Made by a program: the position numbers and the translations under genes. The notes beneath the pieces were generated by a model, which was not told the DNA's origin, ran no database searches, and was given only the letters and a program-made list of their open reading frames with translations. Below are positions 14,791 to 20,666 of a stretch of DNA of 20,666 nucleotides, piece by piece (within the stretch, counting starts at the first letter, position 1; every line of letters begins with the position of its first letter). The stretch is from contig JBAYUX010000022.1 in the NCBI GenBank assembly GCA_041674865.1, forward strand, positions 1-20,666. Reading direction: 5' to 3'. Source of the DNA: CALREA01 sp041674865 (lineage in GTDB: Bacteria > Patescibacteriota > Gracilibacteria > UBA1369 > UBA12463).

Positions 14791-15630
14791 AAATTGCTCA
14801 AATCTGAAGCTAGAAAGAAGCTGCTCAAAATTTTCACGGAAAATAGTAGAGAGAAGTACTATCTCCGAGAGCTCGCGGGTATGATTCAGTACTCTCCGGG
14901 ATCACTTCAGCGCGAACTCAATGGACTTGTCGGTGACGACATCCTTCTTGCCGAGAAGGTAGGTAATCTTCGCTTCTTCAGCCTCAACTCAAAAAATCCA
15001 TACATCAAGAACCTGAAGCTGTACCTAGCTTCACATCCGGAGCCAGATCGGGAGTCATCCTCAGCTCAAGCTAAACCAAAGCTGAGAGATCAATCTGTAG
15101 TAAAGCCTCAAAAACAGGTCTCAAAACAAGGCCCAAAACAGCCTCAGGAAGCACCAGTCACCCCAGGAATGAAGCCGGACACAAAGCCAGTGCTCGAAGC
15201 TCGCCCTTGGATAATAACACGGGATTCTTTAGAGAATTCAGCCTCAAAACCTCAATCAGACTCAGAAGGATTCGTCCGAGAAGAGTTTCTGCCGGCTCCG
15301 GCACCTATACAGCCACCTGTCGCCTATACACCTACGATTTCTCCTTTCTCTAAGCCAGTTTTAACGAAGCCAGATATTCAAAAACCGGAAATATATACCC
15401 AAAATTCGAAGCTAGAAACAGAATCCGACTATCCAAAACCGCTTTCCGGGCCAGCATTTGATTACGATATATTTCCAGCCGAAGATGATACGGTCGATTT
15501 TGCTGACACACCTGCCAGTCAGAGCGACAATGAGCCACTCTCGTACCAGCCAGAACCGACTATTCAAAACGACCAATCAGGAGAACCACCCGAAGAGGCA
15601 AATGGAGATATTCGGCTCCATATAGAATAA
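14782..15630 (+). CDS. Winged-helix DNA-binding regulator with long Pro/Ser/Gln-rich tail
   Basis: Residues 1 to about 80 form a winged helix of the ArsR/MarR-like type frequent in Patescibacteria: LLKSEARKKLLKIF, then YYLRELAGMIQYSPGSLQRELNGLVGDDILLAEKVGNLRFFSLNSKNP, with a recognition helix around SPGSLQRELNGL and a wing at EKVGNLRFF. The remaining 200 residues are low-complexity, rich in Pro, Ser, Gln, Lys and Glu, with no fold visible and no membrane segment, ending DIRLHIE. The total is 282 aa. No SD precedes the ATG, whose bases abut the last operator half-site. Such a dense array in front of the gene implies tight autoregulation. The tail could be a linker or a contact surface; its role is unknown. 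Confidence 0.82.
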   Translation: MFSKLLKSEARKKLLKIFTENSREKYYLRELAGMIQYSPGSLQRELNGLVGDDILLAEKVGNLRFFSLNSKNPYIKNLKLYLASHPEPDRESSSAQAKPKLRDQSVVKPQKQVSKQGPKQPQEAPVTPGMKPDTKPVLEARPWIITRDSLENSASKPQSDSEGFVREEFLPAPAPIQPPVAYTPTISPFSKPVLTKPDIQKPEIYTQNSKLETESDYPKPLSGPAFDYDIFPAEDDTVDFADTPASQSDNEPLSYQPEPTIQNDQSGEPPEEANGDIRLHIE

Positions 15631-15670
15631 ATCCAGCCTATTCAAAAAGACCAGGTCGACTACCCGCCGA

Positions 15671-16276
15671 CTACCCGAGCAATCCACCCAGAGATAAGAG
15701 TGCCTGTCCGACAAACCCAGCAAAAAGCGGGACGGTAAAGTTGTCATCCAGTTTTGACGTTAGAAGCTCAACCACACTCGCGGTAAAAGCCATGCTAAGG
15801 TAGATAATAGGCATCTCAGGCATGATAAACGCCCCAGAGAGCACATTGACCGCCAAACCCGCTAAAAACCCCGCCCAGGACTTCTTACGAAAGAGTTTCT
15901 TCTTTCCAAACCGAACTCCAATGATCGAAGCGAACATGTCGCCAAATATAACAAAGAAAAACGACAAAAATGCGATAGGATAATCGAATACAGAAAAGGC
16001 AATAATACACGCAGCAACAAGCCAAATAGTGCTCGTGACACGATCCTTTTCATGATGACGCAAGAGACGCATAATGCTTCCCGGAAGTTCCAATGCGTAC
16101 TCCAGGCGAACATGCTCAATTTCAAGAAGCGTTAGTAGTAACGCAGTAAGCACGAGAAGCGCAGCCCTTTGACCAAAATTGAACAACACAAATGAATAAC
16201 CCAAAACGATGAAGAGTCCAGAAACATGAAAGAGCTTTCGGAAGATTTCGCGCCTAAACTTAGGAGAATTTCCCAC
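15671..16276 (-). CDS. CTP-dependent polyprenol/dolichol kinase-like membrane protein (SEC59/DGK1/VTE5 family)
   Basis: A 201-aa protein with about six membrane helices. Motifs of the dolichol/phytol kinase family are visible: REIFRKLFHVSGLF near the N-terminus, FGDMFASIIGVRFGKKK, the KSWAGFLAG block, and near the C-terminus VELLTSKLDDNFTVPLFAG, with the acidic DDN-P signature. Characterised members use CTP to phosphorylate a lipid alcohol. Here it may recycle or make polyprenyl phosphate, which would feed the glycosyltransferase and ligase-like proteins nearby; this is inference. It starts at GTG (16276), preceded by TTTTTAACCCTTTCTCTT, and follows the HTH coiled-coil gene by 68 nt on the same strand. 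Phosphatidate cytidylyltransferase-like function is the main alternative. Confidence 0.78.
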   Translation of the reverse strand: MGNSPKFRREIFRKLFHVSGLFIVLGYSFVLFNFGQRAALLVLTALLLTLLEIEHVRLEYALELPGSIMRLLRHHEKDRVTSTIWLVAACIIAFSVFDYPIAFLSFFFVIFGDMFASIIGVRFGKKKLFRKKSWAGFLAGLAVNVLSGAFIMPEMPIIYLSMAFTASVVELLTSKLDDNFTVPLFAGFVGQALLSLGGLLG

Positions 16277-16344
16277 AAGAGAAAGGGTTAAAAAGCTCGC
16301 TCGAGAATAGCTCGAAATGCTCCAAGAACATTACGACAAGAAGG

Positions 16345-16848
16345 CTACTTCCAGAGTTGAAACCACTTTTTTCTTGGAGCCTGGAGAAGACGAACTTGAT
16401 TTTCGAGGACAAGAATTCGATCTTTGAACTCAGTAAGAACCTGAGTGACCTGTTCTCGCTCACCACTGTATTTATTAACAACTTCAGTGATTTTTTCATC
16501 AAGCTTTTGAATAGATGAGTTTGCTTTTTCAGCCGCAGCAAGAGCATTTTTAACTTCATTTGCATGTTCAAGTGTATCGAGTTCTGTTGTCTCTTCGATG
16601 TCGAGATGCACCGCATGATTCGTAACATCAGTAACCTCTCTCTCAATTGGAATTTCACGAAGCATTTCTTGTTCTTTGATTGCATAGCAGCTGATCAAAG
16701 TATCTTTCACAATTAAATAATTGAATCCCTGTGGAGTCTTCTGTTTTTTCACTTTAATCTTTTTTGCCTTGATAGCACGACGAATTGTTTGAATCGATTT
16801 TCCGCTTATTGATGCGGCATCCGTTATAGTGATAAGTACTTCAGACAT
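16345..16848 (-). CDS. HTH protein with C-terminal coiled coil
   Basis: A 167-aa protein. Residues about 5-50 look like a MerR/excisionase-type helix-turn-helix with a basic wing (ITITDAASISGKSIQTIRRA, then KKIKVKKQKTPQGFNYLIV). A linker rich in Glu and Thr follows. A long heptad-patterned helix then runs from about 95 to 158 (NEVKNALAAAEKANSSIQKL onward, then VLTEFKDRILVLENQVRLL), ending in the basic-aromatic tail RKKWFQLWK. The ATG at 16848 is chosen over an in-frame upstream start because the HTH begins there and the upstream stretch overlaps a likely regulatory region. It resembles coiled-coil DNA-binding proteins in layout, but no named family can be assigned. Confidence 0.75.
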   Translation of the reverse strand: MSEVLITITDAASISGKSIQTIRRAIKAKKIKVKKQKTPQGFNYLIVKDTLISCYAIKEQEMLREIPIEREVTDVTNHAVHLDIEETTELDTLEHANEVKNALAAAEKANSSIQKLDEKITEVVNKYSGEREQVTQVLTEFKDRILVLENQVRLLQAPRKKWFQLWK

Positions 16849-16880
16849 AGGATAATTTGAAAAGAATATGGAGTGAATGT

Positions 16881-16906
16881 GATACAAGTATATGTACATG
16901 TGTATC
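16881..16906. promoter_or_regulatory. Imperfect inverted repeat upstream of the HTH coiled-coil gene
   Basis: GATACA at 16881-16886 and TGTATC at 16901-16906 form exact 6-bp outer arms, with partial symmetry inside (AGTATATGTACATG). It lies 33 nt before the ATG and could be an operator for the HTH protein itself. Confidence 0.35.
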
Positions 16907-17082
16907 CCGAAATTAATTCTATGGATAGTCGGATGATTACGCAAGAAAAACAACAAAAATCGAAAACCAGAGTATAAAAAATATTTGGGTCAATGATTTA
17001 AATGTCGTTAAAAGATGTATAGAAATTTTTTTAAATAATCACGTCATCCCACGAGAGTTTATTAAAAAAAATAAATTCGTCG

Positions 17083-17105
17083 AAAAACCCTTTGAATCAA
17101 AAGGT
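17083..17105 (-). terminator. Possible terminator after tRNA-Glu
   Basis: On the minus strand ACCTTTT and AAAGGGT form a 7-bp stem (one G-U) around GATTC, followed by four further T then C (the stem's last T extends the run). It lies 32 nt after the tRNA 3' end. The rest of 16907-17082 is AT-rich with no gene visible. Confidence 0.45.
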
Positions 17106-17136
17106 AAATAAATGAACTCTTGTCTGAAATAAAATC

Positions 17137-17211
17137 TGGTACCGCGTACGAGAATCGAACTCGTATTACTACCTTGAGAAGGTGGCGTCCTAACCGTTAG
17201 ACGAACGCGGC
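17137..17211 (-). tRNA. tRNA-Glu (anticodon CTC)
   Basis: On the minus strand the cloverleaf folds as acceptor GCCGCGT/ACGCGGT, D arm GTCTAACGGTTAGGAC, anticodon loop TTCTCAA, T arm CGAGTTCGATTCTCG, discriminator A and an encoded CCA. The anticodon stem has one C-A mismatch. The anticodon CTC reads GAG. Confidence 0.95.
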
Positions 17212-17221
17212 AAGTATTTCA

Positions 17222-17249
17222 ATTGTCTTGGCCTTTAGCCGAAGCACAA
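17222..17249 (-). promoter_or_regulatory. tRNA-Glu promoter
   Basis: TTGTGC (17249-17244), 16 nt, then GACAAT (17227-17222). The tRNA begins 10 nt after the -10. The same GACAAT box is used before nadK. Confidence 0.5.
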
Positions 17250-17344
17250 AATTGCTGTAGCTTTGTACCATATTTTGCATGGTGATACAAGCGGTAAAAT
17301 CGCCAAGTTGACTAGTGGTCACGTCCAAAAATGGCCATTGGCAG

Positions 17345-17430
17345 GAGATATTCTCCAGGGAATAACAATATATTCCAGGTGGAATACTTTCTGCAAAACG
17401 GCATTTTGAGGATATACCCGCCCCTCGCAC
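17345..17430. repeat. Diverged relative of the dispersed repeat (copy D)
   Basis: TATTCCAGGTGGAATA at 17372-17387 matches the palindrome of copies A and B outside its two centre bases. A further TATTCTCCAGGGAATA lies to its left (about 17349-17364). To the right, GCATTTTGAGGATATACC resembles GAGGTTTTGAAAGGTATA in copy A. The TTTTCCTAACATTT half is missing. The surrounding gap 17212-17491 holds the tRNA-Glu promoter, this element and the dnaJ promoter, and no gene. Confidence 0.5.
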
Positions 17431-17453
17431 ATCCAGTCCGCAAACTCCACCTC

Positions 17454-17482
17454 TAGACACAAGCCCCGCCCTGCCTCATAAT
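17454..17482 (+). promoter_or_regulatory. dnaJ promoter
   Basis: TAGACA (17454-17459), 17 nt, then CATAAT (17477-17482). The ATG at 17492 follows after 9 nt, so the leader is at most a few bases. Confidence 0.55.
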
Positions 17483-17491
17483 ACCTTAGCT

Positions 17492-18631
17492 ATGGCAAAA
17501 GACTTTTATCAAACACTCGGTGTTTCAAAATCGGCAGACGAAAGCGAATTAAAGCGTGCTTATAGAAAGCTCGCGCTTGAGCATCATCCCGACAAACACA
17601 AGGGCAATAAAGAAGCCGAGACAAAATTCAAAGAAATTAACGAAGCCTATCAGACGCTTTCCGATAAACAGAAGCGTGCTTATTACGATCAATTTGGCTC
17701 AGCGCCAGGCGCATCAAATGGCCCAGGTCCAGGAGCTGGAGGATTCGGCGGCCAGGGTGGTTTCGGCGGATTTGGAAACGGCGGAGTCGAAGTAAATTTC
17801 AACGGCGGAAACGGTGCTGGATTTGGAGACTTCGGCGATATTTTTGAAACATTCTTCGGTGGTGCAAACAGCGGATCAACATCATCACGAAGAAAACGAG
17901 CCGGCCCGTATCGCGGCAATGACATGGAGACAACGCTCAAGTTACGATTTGATGAAGCGGTATTCGGTACAGAAAAAGATCTCGTCATCAACAAGCTCGA
18001 AAAATGCGAACGATGTAGCGGTGCCGGCGCAGAACCAGAAAGCAAAATCATTACCTGCAAAACATGTAATGGGTCGGGCGAGATTCGCGGCATGCGACAG
18101 ACCATATTCGGACAAGTGGCTACGCAGAGACCGTGTGATGCATGCGAAGGTCGCGGAAAAATTCCAGAAAAAACATGTACGAAATGTCAGGGGACTGGAC
18201 GACACAAAAAGACCGATACGATCAAAGTAAAAATTCCACCAGGTGTTGATACTGGTTCTACACTCAAGGTTACGGGAAAAGGGGAGGCAGGTCCTCTTGG
18301 CGGCGAATCGGGCGATTTGTATGTCAATCTCATGGTCGAAAAAAGCAAAGAATTTCTTCGTGATGGATATGATATCTACACCGAAAAAGAAATTTCAGTT
18401 CCACAAGCAGTACTCGGCGCAGAGATTCCAGTGAATACACTTTATGGAAATATCACATTGAAGATTCCCGCAGGCACACAGTCCGGAAAGGTCTTCAGGC
18501 TCAAGGAATACGGCGTTCAGAAATTACAAAAAAATGATCGTGGTGATCACATGGTAAAGATTACAGTTGTGATTCCAGCGAAACTTTCTCGCAAGGAAAA
18601 AGAATTGTACGAGCAACTCAAACAAGAGTAA
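17492..18631 (+). CDS. dnaJ: Chaperone protein DnaJ (Hsp40)
   Basis: Co-chaperone that delivers substrates to DnaK and stimulates its ATPase in the cytoplasm. The J domain spans about 1-70 with HPD at 32-34. A Gly/Phe-rich linker (about 70-130) follows. Four zinc-finger repeats run from about residue 172: CERCSGAG, CKTCNGSG, CDACEGRG and CTKCQGTG, all complete. Then come the two C-terminal beta domains (IPPGVDTGSTLKVTGKGEAG, VPQAVLGAEIPVNTLYG, IPAGTQSGKVFRLKEYG). Length is 379 aa, as expected for a type I DnaJ. No grpE or dnaK is adjacent, and no CIRCE-type inverted repeat is seen upstream. A membrane-protein gene follows after 9 nt and is probably co-transcribed. Confidence 0.97.
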   Translation: MAKDFYQTLGVSKSADESELKRAYRKLALEHHPDKHKGNKEAETKFKEINEAYQTLSDKQKRAYYDQFGSAPGASNGPGPGAGGFGGQGGFGGFGNGGVEVNFNGGNGAGFGDFGDIFETFFGGANSGSTSSRRKRAGPYRGNDMETTLKLRFDEAVFGTEKDLVINKLEKCERCSGAGAEPESKIITCKTCNGSGEIRGMRQTIFGQVATQRPCDACEGRGKIPEKTCTKCQGTGRHKKTDTIKVKIPPGVDTGSTLKVTGKGEAGPLGGESGDLYVNLMVEKSKEFLRDGYDIYTEKEISVPQAVLGAEIPVNTLYGNITLKIPAGTQSGKVFRLKEYGVQKLQKNDRGDHMVKITVVIPAKLSRKEKELYEQLKQE

Positions 18632-18640
18632 TATATTGCC

Positions 18641-19213
18641 ATGGATTTACGACTCACTTGGGACCTCTTCATACTCGTCTTTTTTGCAATTATTATTGCG
18701 TATAGTTTTATTCTTGGAAAAGATGCGACGCTGAAGATTATTCTCGGAACATACGCATCATCACTTGCTGCAGACGCTGCAGGAAATATTGTCGGTGCTC
18801 GATTTGGCGCATCAACAGAGTTGCTCAAGGCAACATCCAATATCGGTCTTGTTGGCGAAAAAGACACGGCCATTTTTATTAAGATTGCGATCTTCGTTAC
18901 GTTCCTTATTATTTTGACGATCAAGGGAAGTTTTTCCGTAGAGGCGCATGGTGGAAAGACAAGTGGAATGAAAGTGTTTTTCACGGGAATTTACGGCTTC
19001 TTGAGTGCCGCGCTCATCGTCAGTACGATTCTTATGTACGTCTCGGGTATTTCATTTATTACCGGAAGTCTTCAGCCAGGACTGGCCTCAATCACGGTCT
19101 TTAGCGGCCAGTCGCCATTCGTTCAAAAAATGCTCGATTATTATAATGTCTGGTTTTTGCTTCCAGTTCTAGCCATGATCATCGGAAGTTTCCTCAATGA
19201 AGACGAGGCATAG
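18641..19213 (+). CDS. Small polytopic membrane protein (possibly CvpA-like)
   Basis: A 190-aa protein with four likely membrane helices: about 8-25 (LFILVFFAIIIAYSFILG), 80-97 (IFIKIAIFVTFLIILTIK), 115-137 (VFFTGIYGFLSAALIVSTILMYV) and 168-184 (VWFLLPVLAMIIGSFL), plus an amphipathic stretch near 30-50. The order of helices and the GKDATLKIILGTYAS stretch after the first helix recall CvpA (colicin V production) family proteins, but the match is weak and should be read as a guess. It begins 9 nt after the dnaJ stop, without an SD sequence, so it is probably translated from the same mRNA. It ends NEDEA. Confidence 0.72.
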   Translation: MDLRLTWDLFILVFFAIIIAYSFILGKDATLKIILGTYASSLAADAAGNIVGARFGASTELLKATSNIGLVGEKDTAIFIKIAIFVTFLIILTIKGSFSVEAHGGKTSGMKVFFTGIYGFLSAALIVSTILMYVSGISFITGSLQPGLASITVFSGQSPFVQKMLDYYNVWFLLPVLAMIIGSFLNEDEA

Positions 19214-19255
19214 AGGCGCCTCCCTTCGGTCGGCGCCGCGAGCCAGCTTTTTCGC

Positions 19256-19284
19256 TTGCATGCCGCCCCAAGGTTACCTAAAAT
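19256..19284 (+). promoter_or_regulatory. tRNA-Lys promoter
   Basis: TTGCAT (19256-19261), 17 nt, then TAAAAT (19279-19284), about 40 nt before the mature tRNA. A GC-rich inverted repeat (GGCGCC at about 19215-19220 and 19232-19237) lies upstream and may end the dnaJ transcript, though no T-run follows directly. Confidence 0.55.
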
Positions 19285-19324
19285 ACGAGGGCTTCAGGCG
19301 CACATGCGCAATTTGAAATCACGT

Positions 19325-19400
19325 GGGTCATTAGCTCAGTCGGTAGAGCGGCTCCCTTTTAAGGAGAAGGTCGCTGGTTCGATCCCAGCATGACCCACCA
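19325..19400 (+). tRNA. tRNA-Lys (anticodon TTT)
   Basis: Cloverleaf: acceptor GGGTCAT/ATGACCC, D arm GCTCAGTCGGTAGAGC, anticodon loop CTTTTAA with TTT, T arm GCTGGTTCGATCCCAGC, discriminator A and an encoded CCA. The first anticodon-stem pair is a G-A mismatch. TTT reads AAA and AAG. Confidence 0.97.
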
Positions 19401-19470
19401 TAGAAATTTTCACTGCAAATACACTCGAAGACCTCACTTCAGGTTCTTTAATAGTTTGGCGTAGTCGAGT

Positions 19471-19782
19471 CTAGGTGAGGCGGCGTTCAAGCGAGACAAT
19501 TCTCGTTTCGTGATTCCCAAGAGTTTTGGCGTTATTCTCCATACGTGAAAAGAATTTTCTATCTTGTTCATCAAGGCGATCCAGAAAGATTTTTACAAGA
19601 TGTTGAGACATCTCTATCAAGTTATCCGCAGTCGCGAATCCTGAGAGTTTTTGGTCTAGATCATCCTTCGTTGGATAATCCTTGAGAATCTCGCGCATCG
19701 CAGGGGAAAACCACTTTGGAGCAACGGTATCGGCATTGTTAGCATGCACTTTTGCGGCCATGTTCTTCACAATTTTTTTCAT
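19471..19782 (-). CDS. Small helical, coiled-coil-like protein of unknown function
   Basis: A 103-aa soluble protein, Lys/Asp/Glu-rich, predicted mostly helical. The N-terminus is basic (MKKIVKNMAAKVHANN), then comes KDYPTKDDLDQKLSGFATADNLIEM, a repeat-like TKDDLxxKL/FATxDDLxxx pattern seen in many coiled-coil proteins, and a last heptad segment (FFSRMENNAKTLGNHETRIV and LERR). No membrane segment or signal peptide is seen. No SD is present; the leader is pyrimidine-rich (CATTCCTTTCTAC). The gene lies between tRNA-Lys and repeat copy B. It cannot be assigned to a family. Confidence 0.65.
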   Translation of the reverse strand: MKKIVKNMAAKVHANNADTVAPKWFSPAMREILKDYPTKDDLDQKLSGFATADNLIEMSQHLVKIFLDRLDEQDRKFFSRMENNAKTLGNHETRIVSLERRLT

Positions 19783-19901
19783 AAAAATGTAGAAAGGAAT
19801 GTAAATGTATCACCGTGAAAAATTTTTCCAAGAATATTTCCAAAACTATCCTTGTCACTTCTCGGGGATATGATAATTCTACATTTTCAACCTTACTCAT
19901 T

Positions 19902-20055
19902 TCTAAACTTTTCCTAACATTTTATTAAAAAAGCTCTGACAAAAAATGACAGGCGGAGAAGACGATATCTTCTAAAAGTCCTTTTAACGTAATGTATTCC
20001 ACCGGTATTCCATCTGGAATACATTATGCCAATCGAGGTTTTGAGAGGTACGGCC
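19902..20055 (-). repeat. Dispersed intergenic repeat, copy B
   Basis: Nearly colinear with 6671-6831. The palindrome here is GTATTCCATCTGGAATAC (8-bp perfect arms around TC), again with an extra TATTCCA half-site 11 bp to its left. It occupies half of the 309-bp gene-free stretch 19783-20091. The rest of that stretch (19783-19900) is AT-rich leader for the 103-aa gene, in which nothing else is recognised. Like copy A, it sits downstream of one minus-strand gene and upstream of another. Confidence 0.85.
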
Positions 20056-20091
20056 CTCCACGCGCTCAATTCAATATATATAATATTTCAC

Positions 20092-20571
20092 TTACTCCAC
20101 GCTCACCACGCCACTCACAGCATCACGCATCACGCGATATCCGGTCTCGTAGTCAGCACAGCTCGTATAATGAGCCACCGCATCCGCATCATCCACACCA
20201 CCACTCGCACCAACCTTATATGGCATCGTCGCCAAATAAGAAGGAACAAGCACTCCACACAAATTTATCTCACCACTACCGGATCCAATCGGCGTTAAAA
20301 CACCAGGCAACGTCACTACCGCACTCAAATCACCGCCGGCATCATCACGTGCCTGATCAAGCGCGCGACGAATCGCCACCACATTTGTGTCATTTTGAAC
20401 TCGAACCGCCTCAACACCCTGACGTGGGCGGACAAATCCAACAAAGATCACGCCAGCAATCACTGCAAGTCCAATAACAACTCCTAATATCTCAAGGAGT
20501 CTTGTTCGACGTGAACCATCGGAGCCATCAGCTCCATTAACGCCATCAGTAAGCCAATTTCGAAAATCCAT
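20092..20571 (-). CDS. Type IV pilin-like protein with atypical N-terminus
   Basis: A 159-aa protein. After a 25-residue cytoplasmic leader rich in Gly, Asp and Arg there is RRTRLLEILGVVIGLAVIAGVIFVGF, a single membrane helix that begins with a glutamate in the position of pilin Glu5. A helical stem (VQNDTNVVAIRRALDQARDD) follows, then a C-terminal globular part with two cysteines (INLCG and YTSCAD) and the DYETGYRVMRDAVSGVVSVE ending common in Patescibacteria pilins. The usual Gly-Phe cleavage site is missing (Arg-Thr instead). The ATG at 20571 is preferred over in-frame upstream starts because the leader length fits and a TTTTTACCTCACCTTACT leader precedes it. It probably works with the PilB ATPase. 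A minor pilin is the likeliest role. Confidence 0.72.
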   Translation of the reverse strand: MDFRNWLTDGVNGADGSDGSRRTRLLEILGVVIGLAVIAGVIFVGFVRPRQGVEAVRVQNDTNVVAIRRALDQARDDAGGDLSAVVTLPGVLTPIGSGSGEINLCGVLVPSYLATMPYKVGASGGVDDADAVAHYTSCADYETGYRVMRDAVSGVVSVE

Positions 20572-20622
20572 AGTAAGGTGAGGTAAAAACGAAATACAAA
20601 TAAAATACAAAAAATCTCCTCT

Positions 20623-20628
20623 ATTATA
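20623..20628 (-). promoter_or_regulatory. Candidate -10 of the pilin-like gene
   Basis: TATAAT (20628-20623) lies about 50 nt before the pilin-like start. No convincing -35 is visible in the GC-rich sequence upstream. Confidence 0.35.
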
Positions 20629-20666
20629 TAGAGAGATAGTGCGCGCCGCCACCCAACGTCATCCAA

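Noticed and set aside
15657..15678. Tandem 11-bp repeat CGACTACCCG at the end of the kinase-like gene
   Set aside because: There are only two units, partly within coding sequence, with no further structure.
17197..17460. 87-aa open frame on the minus strand between tRNA-Glu and dnaJ
   Set aside because: It runs through the tRNA-Glu promoter and into the tRNA gene itself, and has no recognisable domain.
19401..19435. Hairpin GAAGACCT/AGGTTCTTT after tRNA-Lys as a terminator
   Set aside because: It needs a bulged base and is not followed by a T-run on the plus strand.
19992..20477. Histidine-rich 161-aa open frame on the plus strand
   Set aside because: It is antisense to the pilin-like gene and starts within repeat copy B. 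Its His/Arg-rich composition reflects the complementary strand, and no family resemblance is seen.

Overview
The window looks like a housekeeping segment from a bacterium of the Candidate Phyla Radiation (Patescibacteria). This rests on gene content and style: pyruvate phosphate dikinase as the glycolytic end enzyme, type IV pilus and DNA-uptake genes (PilB, DprA, a pilin-like protein), a LxxLxKSEARKKLLK-type winged-helix regulator of a kind common in these genomes, very short gene spacing and almost no Shine-Dalgarno sequences. TGA is used as a stop (the glycosyltransferase and the O-antigen-ligase gene), so the code is standard. That argues against Gracilibacteria and Absconditabacteria. The exact phylum cannot be fixed from this sequence alone.

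Layout. 1-1230 (+): the last codons of an upstream gene, then dprA. 1232-7855 (-): a run read right to left: membrane protein, zinc-ribbon protein with a polyglutamine tail, recA, recX, nusA, and a pilB/gspE ATPase. The run is split by two clear intrinsic terminators (after recA and after nusA) and by internal promoters. 7909-9977 (+): a GT4 glycosyltransferase and NAD kinase. 9983-14634 (-): ppdK preceded by a Wzy/WaaL-like polymerase/ligase with TPRs. 14782-15630 (+): a winged-helix regulator divergent from the ligase gene. 15671-16848 (-): a CTP-dependent polyprenol/dolichol-kinase-like protein and an HTH coiled-coil protein. 17137-17211 (-): tRNA-Glu(CTC). 17492-19213 (+): dnaJ and a small membrane protein. 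19325-19400 (+): tRNA-Lys(TTT). 19471-20571 (-): a small helical protein and a pilin-like protein.

How the genes fit together: dprA, recA, recX, pilB and the pilin-like gene fit DNA uptake and recombination. The glycosyltransferase, O-antigen-ligase-like protein and polyprenol-kinase-like protein fit lipid-linked surface glycan synthesis. ppdK, nadK, nusA, dnaJ and the tRNAs are core functions.

The most unusual signals are regulatory. (1) Ten copies of a 7-bp half-site (GTACTCA/TGAGTAC type) at an exact 11-bp period fill the divergent promoter in front of the winged-helix gene. (2) A perfect 7-bp-arm palindrome fills the -35/-10 spacer of the recA promoter. (3) An approximately 155-bp intergenic repeat built around TATTCCANNTGGAATA occurs twice nearly intact, with one partial and one diverged relative; a piece of it sits next to dprA and a full copy lies upstream of recA. 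(4) Several -10 boxes end only 6-9 nt before the start codon, suggesting leaderless mRNAs, while other genes share a TTTTTACC plus pyrimidine leader instead of a Shine-Dalgarno sequence.
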